Shown here: one piece after another, positions 28,083 through 37,276 of the stretch
Position numbering within the stretch: position 1 is the stretch's first letter
Layout of the letters: each line of letters starts with the position of its first letter
Assembly: GCF_016714285.1 (NCBI RefSeq)
Contig: NZ_JADJNN010000017.1
Location: forward strand, 1 to 64,000
Length of the DNA stretch: 64,000 nt
From: Nannocystis sp.
GTDB taxonomy: Bacteria; Myxococcota_A; Polyangia; Nannocystales; Nannocystaceae
Reading direction: 5' to 3'
Made by a program: the position numbers and the translations under genes
Notes under the pieces: model-generated
The model's database searches: none
What the model was told of the DNA's origin: nothing
Seen by the model: only the letters and a program-made list of their open reading frames with translations

Positions 28083-28433
28083 TCACTGCGGCGTGTCGCA
28101 GCTGGCCCAGTTGACGATCTGATCGTGCTCGGCCGAGCTGAGCTTGGGGCTGCCCGCTGGCGGCATCGACCCCGACTCGACCTCCGAGCGCGCCAGGTCG
28201 GCGTCGGCGACGGCGCTGTCGTAATTGTCGAAGTTGATGTCGCCCGGGGCCCCGACCCGACCGGCGCCCGTGAGGGCGGTGCTGTGGCAGCTGGTGCACT
28301 TGGCCCACGCCGTCATTTCAGCGTACTTCGGGACCGTGACCTGCTTGCAATCGACGTTGCTCGCGCCGCTGGTGCAGCCGAGCAGGAGGTGGGCGGTGGA
28401 GACAAGGACGATGATTCGCGGCAGGGATGGCAT
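28083..28433 (-). CDS. monohaem c-type cytochrome-like lipoprotein
   Basis: 116 residues with lipoprotein signal HLLLGC. AKCTSCHS is a CxxCH haem-attachment site, and SGSMPPAG supplies a likely Met axial ligand. Small Cys-anchored domains of this type (PSCyt1-like) appear in myxobacterial secreted proteins. It is probably an electron carrier at the membrane face; the partner is unknown. About 80 bp separate it from the preceding gene on the same strand. Confidence 0.7.
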   Translation of the reverse strand: MPSLPRIIVLVSTAHLLLGCTSGASNVDCKQVTVPKYAEMTAWAKCTSCHSTALTGAGRVGAPGDINFDNYDSAVADADLARSEVESGSMPPAGSPKLSSAEHDQIVNWASCDTPQ

Positions 28434-28497
28434 GATTCACCGAGTCTGGGTGGCTGGTCTGCGCGACGGCAGACCTCGCCCATGAGTGCCCGGTCGA

Positions 28498-28516
28498 GGA
28501 CCTGCGTTACAGGTCC
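28498..28516 (-). terminator. hairpin at the 3' end of the kinase-globin gene
   Basis: GGACCTG and CAGGTCC form a 7-bp stem around CGTTA; the kinase-globin stop codon lies in the loop. There is no T tract, so it is a weak candidate terminator. Confidence 0.4.
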
Positions 28517-31221
28517 GCATCCATTTCGCGCGCGAGGATCGCGCCGGGACATGATGCGTCGACGAGGTCGCCGACGAGGCCCTGCGTGGCGCGGCCGACG
28601 GAGATTGTTCCGGGTCGGGCGGCGGCGGCCAACGCGGCGGCGGCCTCGACGACGGGGCCAGCGAGCTCGATGCCCGCGTAGAGCTCGCCGGTGTCGACGC
28701 CGATCGTGAGCATATGACCGCGGGCCTGCATCGCCGCCGCGAGGGTCCGCGCGCAGTGGACGGCACAGCCCGCGGACTCGAAGATGCCGCGGCGGGCGGC
28801 GGTATCGTCGGTGGTCAGCGGGACGCCGGAGTGCCGGGCGAGCTCACGACGATAGTGCTCCTCGAAGTCCTTCGTGGCCCGGGGCCGCGGGTCGTGCAGG
28901 CGCGCGACCATGACGGTGGCCGCGAGCGAGGTGCCGAGCACGGCGGTCGGGACGTGGGTCAGGAACTCGTGGATCGCCGTGAGCACCGATTCACTGTCGC
29001 CCGACCAGGGCACATGATCGGCGCCTGGCAGCTCGATCAGCCGGGCTCTGGGGATCTGCTCCGCGAGTCGTCGCGCCTCGGTGACTGGCCATATGGGATC
29101 TCCGACGCGGTGCACGAGCATGGTCGGCGCGTGGACCATCGCCGCGATCCCGCTGATGTCGATCGCGGCGGCCGCGGCGAGCAGATGTCCGGCGTCGGCC
29201 CGGCTGGTCGCGCGGCGCAGCAGGGTCGCCCACCAGCGTCGATAAGCGCGCTCGCTGGCGAGGCTGGCCGCGAGCTCGTCGACGAACAGCGGCGCCCCCC
29301 AGCGCTCCCGCACTGCGGTGAGCGCCCGGGCGAGCTGCGCCGGTGCGGCGGGGTCGTGCTCCGGCAGCATGCGTACGCCGCTGGCCAGCAGCACCAGCGC
29401 GCGGACGCGGGCGGGGTGCGTCGCGGCCAGCAGCGTCGCCGCGGCAGCGCCGTCGCCGATGCCGATCACGACCGGCTGGTCGAGCGAGGCCGCGTCGAGC
29501 ACCGCGAGCGCGTCCTCGACGAGGAGCTCCAGCGTCGGCTTCGCGGTGCGCTGCGACAGCCCGCAGCCGCTGCGGTCGAACATGACGACGCGGGCCATCG
29601 CGGCCAGGCTGCGCAGGAACTTCGCGGGCGCGGGGTGTTGCCATATCTGTTCGATATCCGTGACCCACTCGCCGACGAGGAGGACGTCGACCGATCCGTT
29701 GCCGAACACCTGGAAGCCGAGCTCGGCCCCGCGGCGCTCGGCCCAGCGGGTCCGGGGTGGCGCGAGCGGGAGGTTCCAGGTGTTGCTGGCGCGGGCGAGC
29801 GGACGGGGCTGCGAGGCGAGCTCGTGCTCCATGCTGCGCTGGATGACGCCGGCGATGCGGGCGTACTCGGTGGCCCAGGCGCGCTCCGTGTCGCCACCCC
29901 ACTCCGGATCGAGCTCGGCGAGGGTCGCCAGCAGGTTGCGGCCCATCGAGCCGAAGTGGCGGGTGCTGAGGCCGTAGTGCGCGTGGCGCCGTCCGAGCTC
30001 CTCGAGCAGCGGGACCAGCCGCTCGGGCCTTCGCAGGTTGTCGATGGCCAGTTTGAGCGCGGCCGTCAGCATGCGCTGCTGTTGCGCCGGGTCGGAGCGA
30101 AACAGCGGGCGCACGGAAGGGTCGTCGGCGAACCATAGCTCGTAGAAGCGAGTGGCGAGGCGGTCGCCGGTGCTGGCGACGCGGGCGAAGGATTCGCCGA
30201 GCAGCGCGACCTCGCGGTCGCTGTCGCCGTCCGCGCCGATGAAGGGCCGATAGAGGGCGGCCAGCGCCTCGAGGGTATCTCGCACCTCGGCGGCCGAGGC
30301 CGGGCGGGCCTCGGGTTCGCGGGCGACCAGGCGGTCGACGATCTCCGTCAGTGGTCGCGGCACCTGCGGCATGCGCCCGGCCAGGCCCGGCATCTCGCAG
30401 TCCATCGCCGTGCGTGCCAGCTCGTCGCCGACGAGGTGGGCGAAGGGCAGCTCGCCCGCCAGCAGCTCGTACAACACGACGCCGAGGCCGTAGAGGTCCG
30501 AGCGCTCGTCCGCCGGCTTGCCGCGCCAGCGCTCCGGCGCGAGGTACATCGGCGTGCCGATCACCGTGCCTGCGACGGTGAGGGGGCCGGTCTCGTCGGT
30601 CTCCTCGGCCGGGAGCCGCGGCACCGAGGTCGGTAGATTGCTCAGCAGGGTGATGTCGACGCTCAGCGGTGCGGGCAGCGTCGCGGGCAGCGGCGCATCG
30701 CCGGAGCGCGCGGCCACGAGGTCGGTGAGCTTGGCCATGCCGAAGTCGAGCAGCTTCACCTCGCCATCGGCGGTGACCATGATGTTGGCCGGCTTGATGT
30801 CGCGATGGAGCACGCGCGAGTGGTGGGCGGCGGCGAGGCCCCGGGCCAGGCCGACGCCGATCGAGAGCACGCGCTGCCACTCCATCGGCCGGGCCAGGCG
30901 GTCGAGGCGGCTGCCGGCGACGTACTCGGAGGCGAGGTAAGGGTGGCCGTCGATGTTGCCGACGCGATAGGCGGCGACGATGTTGGGGTGCTGCAGGCGG
31001 GCGACGGCGCGTGCCTCGAGCGGGAAGCGCTCACGCGCGGCCGGGTCCGACGCGTCCGGCGCCACGAACTTGATCGCCACCAGGCGGTCGAGCAGGGTGT
31101 CGCGCGCGAGATATACATAACCCATCCCGCCGGCGCCGAGGTAGCGCACGACCTCGAAGTCGTCGAAGGTGGTGGGTGGTTGCCAGCGCATTGGCCATTG
31201 GTGCCTCGGTGTGCCTACCAT
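28507..31221 (-). CDS. Ser/Thr kinase - globin - alpha/beta hydrolase - cyclase-like fusion
   Basis: 904 residues with four modules. Kinase (1-320): LGAGGMGYVYLARD, Lys51, HRDIKPANIM (139-148), DFGMAK (159-164), GTPMYLAPERW. Globin (335-465), flavohaemoglobin type: Tyr360 (B10), Gln near 380-382 (E7) and proximal His413 in GRRHAHYG, so haem binding is likely. Alpha/beta hydrolase fold (495-757): MFDRSGCGLS, then GIGDG at 587-591 where GxSxG is expected, so the nucleophile is Gly589; Asp708 and His736 remain. Class III cyclase-like domain (762-885) lacking the metal-binding Asp pattern. The last two are probably sensory or structural. A haem or gas signal controlling the kinase is my inference. 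An alternative start is the Met at codon 11. Confidence 0.85.
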   Translation of the reverse strand: MVGTPRHQWPMRWQPPTTFDDFEVVRYLGAGGMGYVYLARDTLLDRLVAIKFVAPDASDPAARERFPLEARAVARLQHPNIVAAYRVGNIDGHPYLASEYVAGSRLDRLARPMEWQRVLSIGVGLARGLAAAHHSRVLHRDIKPANIMVTADGEVKLLDFGMAKLTDLVAARSGDAPLPATLPAPLSVDITLLSNLPTSVPRLPAEETDETGPLTVAGTVIGTPMYLAPERWRGKPADERSDLYGLGVVLYELLAGELPFAHLVGDELARTAMDCEMPGLAGRMPQVPRPLTEIVDRLVAREPEARPASAAEVRDTLEALAALYRPFIGADGDSDREVALLGESFARVASTGDRLATRFYELWFADDPSVRPLFRSDPAQQQRMLTAALKLAIDNLRRPERLVPLLEELGRRHAHYGLSTRHFGSMGRNLLATLAELDPEWGGDTERAWATEYARIAGVIQRSMEHELASQPRPLARASNTWNLPLAPPRTRWAERRGAELGFQVFGNGSVDVLLVGEWVTDIEQIWQHPAPAKFLRSLAAMARVVMFDRSGCGLSQRTAKPTLELLVEDALAVLDAASLDQPVVIGIGDGAAAATLLAATHPARVRALVLLASGVRMLPEHDPAAPAQLARALTAVRERWGAPLFVDELAASLASERAYRRWWATLLRRATSRADAGHLLAAAAAIDISGIAAMVHAPTMLVHRVGDPIWPVTEARRLAEQIPRARLIELPGADHVPWSGDSESVLTAIHEFLTHVPTAVLGTSLAATVMVARLHDPRPRATKDFEEHYRRELARHSGVPLTTDDTAARRGIFESAGCAVHCARTLAAAMQARGHMLTIGVDTGELYAGIELAGPVVEAAAALAAAARPGTISVGRATQGLVGDLVDASCPGAILAREMDADL

Positions 31222-31531
31222 GGCCGCAGCGCGAGCTACCGCGCATAAGGTGCGGCCGGGCCACGTAGCGCCATTGGAGGACCCATGGATTTGCGACCCG
31301 GGAATAGTTCCGCGCGGCTTGATCTCGCCCGCGGGCCATGAAGGTGCCCGGAGCCCTCGGATAGTCCCGAGGGCCCCGGGCGGTTGGCCGGGTGTATATG
31401 GATAACCCGTCGGGTGAGAGCGATATGCCGGCGGTGGAATGCGGTGATCGGTGGGACTTGCCGAAGGGCCGCATCCAGGCGCCTCGGCCGGGGCTCTCGA
31501 GTTGTAAGCGTCGGTCCGCCGCGGGGCGGGA

Positions 31532-31581
31532 CGTTACAGGGCATTACAGCCGCGCGGCCCGCTGTAATGCCGCGTAATGCC
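31532..31581. promoter_or_regulatory. GTAAT double box (two inverted copies) before lipoprotein gene
   Basis: The plus strand carries TGTAATGCCGCGTAATGCC at 31563-31581, with two GTAAT half-sites 10 bp apart. The minus strand carries TGTAATGCCCTGTAACG at 31532-31548. CTACC follows 25 bp after the plus copy. The gene starts 83 bp later. The same element precedes four other lipoprotein genes nearby. Confidence 0.7.
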
Positions 31582-31663
31582 CCGCTCCGCGGGCGTCGGA
31601 CGCTACCTCGACGACCCGACGCCGACGCGTCACCCAACCCACCGATCGAAAAGGTAGACCCCG

Positions 31664-33901
31664 ATGTTACGCAGCAGCCTCACAATCTCCCTCCTTTGCC
31701 CCCTCCTCATCGTCGCATGCACCGAGGATATGCCCGACTCCGAGCGCATCCACGGCACGGAGGACGACCTGGGCGAGATCGAGGACCCCGAGGCCGACTC
31801 GTCCGAGGCCCAGCCGACCCCGAGCACCCCGGGCCTCAGCAGCAACAACTGCGTCGGCGACAGCTGCGTCCAGGCGACCACCTGCGCGTCGGTCGGTCAG
31901 GAGCGCGGCATGTTCATGTGGGAGGAGTGGATCCTCGACAGCGTGAGCCCGACCCCGACCGCGCTGACCGACGAGCTCGTCGGCTTCGCCGCCAGCCACG
32001 GCGTCACCCGCATCTACTTCCAGGCCCAGGGCCACCTGCCGACCTCGGCCGGTCGCACCAAGCTCGCCGCGCTCATCGCCGCCGCCGACCAGCACTGCAT
32101 CGGCGTCGACCTCCTGCTCGGCGACCACAGCTGGCACCTGCCCGGCCAGACCGGCGCCCAAAACCTCCTCACCAACGCCTATCAATTGGTCGCCGGCCTC
32201 GGCGCGACCGCCCGCCCGGTGCGCGTCCACTACGACGTCGAGCCGCACGCGAACGCCAGCTGGAACTCGAAGAACAACGCGCAGAAGACCGTCGCGCTCG
32301 GCCAGCTCATCAGCATGTACCAGTCCCTGCAGACCCTGGGCGGCCAGCTCGCCGCCCAGTACGCGGGCCAGCTCTCCGCGCCGCTCGAGATCGTGGGCGT
32401 CGCGCCGTACTGGTTCGACGAGAAGGTCTACTCCACCGCGGTGCCGGTGGGCGGCGTCACCCGGCCGATGATCGAGTGGATGAGCGACACCCTCGACGTG
32501 GTCAACCTGATGGACTACCGCGACACCTATACGAGCATGCGCAGCAAGGCGATCAATGAGGTGACCTACGCCCAGACCAGCGGCGGCAAGATCATCGCCG
32601 GCGTCGAGACGATCTGCGGCCTGTCGGCCTCCACCACCTTCTGCGAGGAGGGCGAGCAGGGCACGCCGTCCAAGCCGGGGATCTTCCCGGTGCTCAAGAA
32701 GGTCAACGACTACTTCGGCGCGGCCGCGCCGGACGCGTGGAGCGGCGTGTTCGTCCACCACACCGTGAGCTGGATGCCCCTGTCCCCCTGCAATGTGGCC
32801 CAGAACAATTGCGCGGCCGGCCAGACCTGCCAGACCAGCCAGATCATGTCCGCCTACGCGACCCGCAAGGGCCTCTCGCAGCAGGGCTGGGCTGTGTGCG
32901 TCGGCGAGGCCACCCCGAGCTGCGGCGACGGCGTCGTCAACGGCTCCGAGACCTGCGACGACGGCAACAGCGATGATACCGACCGCTGCTCGAATGCCTG
33001 CACCGTCCAGGCCTGCCCGTCCGCCGGCGACGTCAAGGGCCTGTGGGTGTGGAACGACTACGTGAACCTGGTCAACGACAGCGCCGCCGCCGGCGAGCTC
33101 CTCGACTTCGCCCGCGAGAAGGACGTCACCCGCCTCATCTTCGACCTGTGGGACGAGGAGGCCGGCGCCCTGCTCACCGCGACCACGCCGGGCCGCGGTC
33201 TCCTGGCCGACTTCATCGCCGACGCCGACGCCCGCTGCGTCGAGGTCGACCTCCTGGTCGGCCCGAAGACCGACACCGCGTTCCCCGCGATGGAGGGCTG
33301 GATGGACCCGTCGGGCAATGTCAACACCGCGATCGCCTTCGCCGAGGACGCCGTCGAATTCACCGACGCGCTCACCGGCCCGAAGCCGGTCGGCATCCAC
33401 CTCGACATCGAACCCGCGCACGCCCCCGACATGGGCAGCAACACGGCCGGCGTGGTCGCCCGCCTCATCGACCGCCTGTACCAGATCACCGACGCCTTCG
33501 AGGCCGCGCAGGCGAGCGCCGGCACCACGCTGCGCATCAACACCGACGCCAACGTCTGGCTGCAGCACCACAACATCACCCGCAGCGGCGTCACCAAGGC
33601 CGCCCACGTGTGGCTGCTCGACCGCCTCGACGCGACCTTCATGGACTATGTGGATAACTCCACCAGCCTGATCGACTATGTCAGCACTGAGATGAGCTAC
33701 GCCGCGGGGCTCAGCGACCGCCAGGTCATCGTCGGCGTCGAGACCATGTGCGGCCTCGACGACGGCGACACCTTCTGCGAGGAGGGCGAGGCGGCGATGG
33801 CCAGCGCGCTCGCCACGGTCGCCAGCTCGTACAGCGCGAACCCGGCCTGGCAGGGCACGGCGATCCACTACTACGACGCCTACGCGGTGCTGCCGAACTG
33901 A
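31664..33901 (+). CDS. lipoprotein with two TIM-barrel-like glycosidase-like domains and a DUF4215 linker
   Basis: 745 residues. Lipobox LLIVAC after a SLLCPL signal core. Domain A (about 75-415) and domain B (about 450-745) share FxxWxxW strands, VHYDVEPHAN / IHLDIEPAHA and a later VNLMDYRD / TFMDYVDN, then GVETMCGL and FCEEGE. The DxEP and MDYxD pattern suggests a TIM barrel like GH18-type glycosidases; activity is inferred. Between them lies a Cys-rich repeat (CGDGVVNGSETCDDGN...CSNAC) of DUF4215 type. AAAAGGTAG precedes the ATG, as in the related genes. A single domain of the same family is in the gene at 39528. Confidence 0.8.
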   Translation: MLRSSLTISLLCPLLIVACTEDMPDSERIHGTEDDLGEIEDPEADSSEAQPTPSTPGLSSNNCVGDSCVQATTCASVGQERGMFMWEEWILDSVSPTPTALTDELVGFAASHGVTRIYFQAQGHLPTSAGRTKLAALIAAADQHCIGVDLLLGDHSWHLPGQTGAQNLLTNAYQLVAGLGATARPVRVHYDVEPHANASWNSKNNAQKTVALGQLISMYQSLQTLGGQLAAQYAGQLSAPLEIVGVAPYWFDEKVYSTAVPVGGVTRPMIEWMSDTLDVVNLMDYRDTYTSMRSKAINEVTYAQTSGGKIIAGVETICGLSASTTFCEEGEQGTPSKPGIFPVLKKVNDYFGAAAPDAWSGVFVHHTVSWMPLSPCNVAQNNCAAGQTCQTSQIMSAYATRKGLSQQGWAVCVGEATPSCGDGVVNGSETCDDGNSDDTDRCSNACTVQACPSAGDVKGLWVWNDYVNLVNDSAAAGELLDFAREKDVTRLIFDLWDEEAGALLTATTPGRGLLADFIADADARCVEVDLLVGPKTDTAFPAMEGWMDPSGNVNTAIAFAEDAVEFTDALTGPKPVGIHLDIEPAHAPDMGSNTAGVVARLIDRLYQITDAFEAAQASAGTTLRINTDANVWLQHHNITRSGVTKAAHVWLLDRLDATFMDYVDNSTSLIDYVSTEMSYAAGLSDRQVIVGVETMCGLDDGDTFCEEGEAAMASALATVASSYSANPAWQGTAIHYYDAYAVLPN

Positions 33902-33939
33902 GCGGGGGCCGCGAGGAAATCGCGGCACACTCGCGTACC

Positions 33940-33969
33940 CTGGCGCGCTCGTGCTTCGCAGCGCGCCAG
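33940..33969 (+). terminator. terminator hairpin after the barrel lipoprotein gene
   Basis: CTGGCGCGCT and AGCGCGCCAG form a perfect 10-bp stem with a 10-nt loop, about 40 bp after the stop. It lacks a T tract. Confidence 0.6.
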
Positions 33970-34105
33970 CATGGCGCCGGCCCGGGAGTCGGCCCGCGCT
34001 TCGTTCGCGCACAAGCCGCCCGCACAGCGAGGCCCATACCCGCACTGGTGGGCCGGGCTCGCGGCACCTTTACTCGGGCACCGGTCTTCCCTACCCTGGC
34101 AGCCC

Positions 34106-34474
34106 ATGTCCACACGACACCCCCCCGGTCTCGGTCTCCCTGGAGCGCTCGTCTCGCTGATCCTCGGCGCCATCCTCGGTGTCGCGTGTGGCCCGCCGCC
34201 CGGCGCCTCGTGTCGCCTGAACCCGTTGTGCGGCTCCGGCGATATTGGCGCGACCTGCAACGGCAACGGCGACTGCATCTCGAACCACTGTTGCGGTAAC
34301 AAGGACTGTGACGGCGGGACCTGCACCTACCAGTGCGGCGACGGAAAAAAGGATGCCTCGTGCCCCGGCGGCATGAACTGCCACGGCGGCGAGTGCTTCT
34401 TCGGCTGCGCTTTCGACACCGACTGCGCCAACGGCCAGCGCTGCAAAGACGGCAAGTTCTGCTCGTGGGATTGA
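34106..34474 (+). CDS. small Cys-rich lipoprotein
   Basis: 122 residues from ATG 34106. A signal peptide ends at LGVACGPPPG (lipobox). The mature part has about 20 Cys in CxxxxDC and CCGNKDC units (SGDIGATCNGNGDCISNHCC, FGCAFDTDCANGQRC), typical of secreted disulfide-rich domains in myxobacteria. Upstream in-frame codons give a longer ORF but without signal character. It lacks the GTAAT box of the neighbours. A hairpin follows, shared with the convergent gene. Confidence 0.7.
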   Translation: MSTRHPPGLGLPGALVSLILGAILGVACGPPPGASCRLNPLCGSGDIGATCNGNGDCISNHCCGNKDCDGGTCTYQCGDGKKDASCPGGMNCHGGECFFGCAFDTDCANGQRCKDGKFCSWD

Positions 34475-34500
34475 TTGGCACGCCGCCGCGTCACCCCCTG

Positions 34501-34522
34501 CGTCAGGACCTTGTTCCTGACG
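34501..34522. terminator. bidirectional terminator hairpin
   Basis: CGTCAGGA and TCCTGACG pair around CCTTGT, and outer CCCC/GGGG and CGCCGCG/CGCGGCG segments extend the stem. It lies between convergent genes ending at 34474 and 34543. Confidence 0.65.
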
Positions 34523-34542
34523 TGGGGCTCGCGGCGGCCGCT

Positions 34543-35139
34543 CTATGGGAAGAGTGGGCACATCTGGGTGTTGGGGTCGGGCTTGATGCACTTGTTCATG
34601 CAGTCCGGGATGCCGCACGGGTAACAGCACAGCAGGCCGGGAGCGCAGCCGTCCGGGTTGTCTTGACAGACCTCGCCCTCGCCGAGGCCGCCGCCGCCGG
34701 TTGTGCCGGTGCTGGCGTCGGTGCTGGTGCCGGTGTCGGTGCCGGTGCCCGTTGCGTCGGTGCCGGTGCCGGTTGTGTCGGTGCCAGTGCCGGTTGTGCT
34801 GGCGTCGGTGGTGGTGTCGGGGTCAGTGGTTTGGCTATCGGAGTTGCCCGAGGTGGTCCCGGAAATGCTGCCCTCGGTGGTCGGGGTGGTGCTGGTCGAG
34901 CCGGCGGCGGTGGTGGTCGGGGTGGTGTCCGCGGTGGTCGAGCCGGCGGCGGTGGTCGGGCCATTGCTGTCGGTGTTCTGCCCCGTATCGTTGTCGCTAC
35001 CCAGAAGAATGCAGCCGCTGCTCAACATACCGCCGAGCGCGAGTCCCCAGGCCTTGCTAGCGAGCCGCGCGCGAGCCAGTGTCTGCGCGTGGGCGCACGA
35101 TTTGCCGATATTGATCTCGCTCCATGAATTGTGCTTCAT
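34543..35139 (-). CDS. Thr/Asp/Gly-rich lipoprotein with conserved Cys-rich tail (copy 1)
   Basis: 198 residues from ATG 35139 (GGGAGAG upstream); the open frame extends further but without coding character. The lipobox is LSSGC. A low-complexity Thr/Ser/Asp/Gly linker of about 95 residues follows, then a compact tail GEGEVCQDNPDGCAPGLLCC...DCMNKC ending MCPLFP. A second copy lies at 37277-37891 with the same signal and tail but a diverged linker. It is divergent from the VWA gene. It is probably a surface lipoprotein with an extended stalk; the function is unknown. Confidence 0.75.
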   Translation of the reverse strand: MKHNSWSEINIGKSCAHAQTLARARLASKAWGLALGGMLSSGCILLGSDNDTGQNTDSNGPTTAAGSTTADTTPTTTAAGSTSTTPTTEGSISGTTSGNSDSQTTDPDTTTDASTTGTGTDTTGTGTDATGTGTDTGTSTDASTGTTGGGGLGEGEVCQDNPDGCAPGLLCCYPCGIPDCMNKCIKPDPNTQMCPLFP

Positions 35140-35368
35140 AACAGATACTCTCCCGTAACGCCGCAGCTTACGGCGTTCGGGTCGCCTTGAAAAGACAATT
35201 GCTCGCCCACCCGAAGATCCCCCTTCGCGGACCAGCGGCCGCACAGGATCGTCGTGGTCATGATTGTGTCGCCGTAGCCCGTCGGGTACCGCTCGGCCTG
35301 GGCCACGGCGACCGGGATGCTTCGGGCCGTTGACCTTCGGGGCCGGAGCAGGCGGGCGACGCCGCGCC

Positions 35369-35386
35369 TGTAATGGCCTGTAATGG
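35369..35386 (+). promoter_or_regulatory. GTAAT double box before the VWA gene
   Basis: TGTAATGGCCTGTAATGG holds two identical TGTAATGG half-sites 10 bp apart, 88 bp before the start codon. The downstream CTACC seen in the other copies is CGCACC here. Confidence 0.7.
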
Positions 35387-35473
35387 TCCGTGCCGGGCCC
35401 GGAGCGCACCATCGTTGTGGCGAGGTGGCAGCACCGCGCACGCGCATCAACCGTGAATCACTAGGTCTTACGT

Positions 35474-37126
35474 ATGAACTCCCGCACCTGCAACCTTCGT
35501 ATCGCTCCCATCTCCCTCGCCCTGCTCGCCGCGCTCAGCGGCGCCTGCGGGGACAGCGGCGACGGCGGCTATTCCTCCTACAGCGTCTCCGAAGGCGGTG
35601 GCGACAGCGGTGGCGGTGTCACCGGCTATGACAGCTCGCCCACCACCACCGCCAGCGACCCCACCAACGGCAGCTCGCCCACGAGCGGCGCAGGCTCCGA
35701 CAGCGCGGGTAACACCGATGGCGGGGACTCGGGGAACACCAGCGGCGCCGACACCGGGGACGCGACCAGCGGCGACGCCAGCACCGGCGACGCGAGCAGC
35801 AGCACCGGGACCACTGGCGAGGCCGCGTGTGACATCGAGACGCCGGTCGTGCTGTACCTGTCGCCCGACGACTCGAATTCGACGAGCTCGCCGGTGCAGG
35901 TCCGCGAGGCGGTGCTCGGCGACTTCGGCGGCCTGAACGGGGTGCCGATCCGCACCTGGGAGTTCATGAATTACTACAGCTTCGCCTACGCCGCGGCCGA
36001 GCCCGGGCAGGTGCGGGTGACGCCTGAGCTGGCCCAATTCCAGGGCCAGCCCGACGGCCAGTACACCATGCAGATCGGCATCAGCGGCGAGGCCGTCCCG
36101 GCCGCCGACCGCCCCCTGATGAACGTCACCCTCGTCCTCGACGAGTCCGGCTCGATGCAGGGCCTGCCGATCGAGATGGAGCGCGAGGTCTGTCGCACGA
36201 TCGCCGGCAGCCTGCGCAAGGGTGACATTGTCTCGATGGTCGGCTGGGACACCAGCAACGCCGTCAAGCTCGCCGGCCACGTGGTCCAGAGCGCCAACGA
36301 CCCCACGATCGTGGCCGAGTGCGACGCCCTCGAGTCGGGTGGTGGCACCGACCTGAGCGGTGGCCTGAACGCCGGCTACATGCTGGCGAGCGAGCACTTC
36401 ACCCCGGGCCGCATCAACCGCGTGGTCCTGATCAGCGACGGCGGCGCGAACGCTGGCGAGACCGACATCGCGGTCATCGCCCAGGGCGCCGGCGACCAGG
36501 GCCAGGACGGTATCTACCTGGTCGGTGTCGGGGTCGGCACCAGCGACAGTTACAAGGATGAGCTGATGGATGTGGTCACGGACGCCGGCAAGGGCGCGTC
36601 GCTGTTCATCCCGCACAAGGCCGAGGCGACCCGGATGTTCAAGGACCGCTTCGTCTCGACGATGATGGTCGCCGCCCGCGACGTCCGCGTCCGCCTCGAC
36701 ATGCCGCCCGGCTTCGAGATCGTGCGCTTCTCCGGCGAGGAGTTCAGCAGCAACCCCAGCGAGATCGAGCCGCAGCACCTGGCCCCGAATGACGCGATGG
36801 TGTTCCATCAGACCGTCGAGACCTGCGCCCCGGCGCTCGTCGACGCCGAGGCCAGCATCACGATCACGACGCGCTTCCAGGACGCCGTCACCTTCGAACA
36901 GCGCGAGGTCCAGGAGACCCGCAAGATCGCCGAGCTGCTGGCCGACCCGTCCGCCAACCTGCTCAAGGGCGCCGCCGTGTTCGCCTACGCCGAGGGCCTC
37001 AAGGCCATCCAAAGCGGCGACCCGGCCGGCAAGACCCGCGCCCTCGAGGCCCTCACCCTCGCCGAGGCCGCCCTCCCCGGCGACAAGGACCTGGCGGAGA
37101 TCCGCGCCGTCCTCGAGGCGCTGTAA
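35474..37126 (+). CDS. YfbK-like von Willebrand factor A lipoprotein
   Basis: 550 residues. Lipobox ALSGAC, then a Ser/Thr/Gly/Asp-rich stalk to about residue 120. The folded part has a YfbK-type N-terminal segment (REAVLGDFGGL, FMNYYSFAYAAAEPGQVRV), a VWA domain with intact MIDAS DESGSM and later GGGTDLSGGL and LISDGGAN, and a C-terminal helical/DUF3520-like part ending in a Gly-Leu-Lys-Ala-rich helix. It binds a metal and probably a protein ligand at the cell surface. A 3' fragment of a second copy survives at 39258-39425. Confidence 0.85.
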   Translation: MNSRTCNLRIAPISLALLAALSGACGDSGDGGYSSYSVSEGGGDSGGGVTGYDSSPTTTASDPTNGSSPTSGAGSDSAGNTDGGDSGNTSGADTGDATSGDASTGDASSSTGTTGEAACDIETPVVLYLSPDDSNSTSSPVQVREAVLGDFGGLNGVPIRTWEFMNYYSFAYAAAEPGQVRVTPELAQFQGQPDGQYTMQIGISGEAVPAADRPLMNVTLVLDESGSMQGLPIEMEREVCRTIAGSLRKGDIVSMVGWDTSNAVKLAGHVVQSANDPTIVAECDALESGGGTDLSGGLNAGYMLASEHFTPGRINRVVLISDGGANAGETDIAVIAQGAGDQGQDGIYLVGVGVGTSDSYKDELMDVVTDAGKGASLFIPHKAEATRMFKDRFVSTMMVAARDVRVRLDMPPGFEIVRFSGEEFSSNPSEIEPQHLAPNDAMVFHQTVETCAPALVDAEASITITTRFQDAVTFEQREVQETRKIAELLADPSANLLKGAAVFAYAEGLKAIQSGDPAGKTRALEALTLAEAALPGDKDLAEIRAVLEAL

Positions 37127-37239
37127 CGATCGGCTGGCCGCGAACGACGGCGCCGCAGGCACGAGTCGGAGGGCGACCAGTCCTGGACGACCCGGATGTC
37201 GCCAGCCCGCGAGGCCATGCTGGCCGGTGTGAGGCAGAC

Positions 37240-37271
37240 GCGACGCGACGAGGGCAACCTCGCCGCGTCGC
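37240..37271. terminator. bidirectional terminator hairpin
   Basis: GCGACGCGACGAGG pairs with CCTCGCCGCGTCGC (one mismatch) around a GCAA tetraloop. It lies between the VWA gene and the convergent lipoprotein gene. Confidence 0.7.
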
Positions 37272-37276
37272 TTCGC

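Noticed and set aside
34700..34990. Plus-strand open frames over the Thr-rich linker
   Set aside because: They reflect low-complexity codons of the minus-strand lipoprotein; Val/Gly/Cys-rich nonsense.
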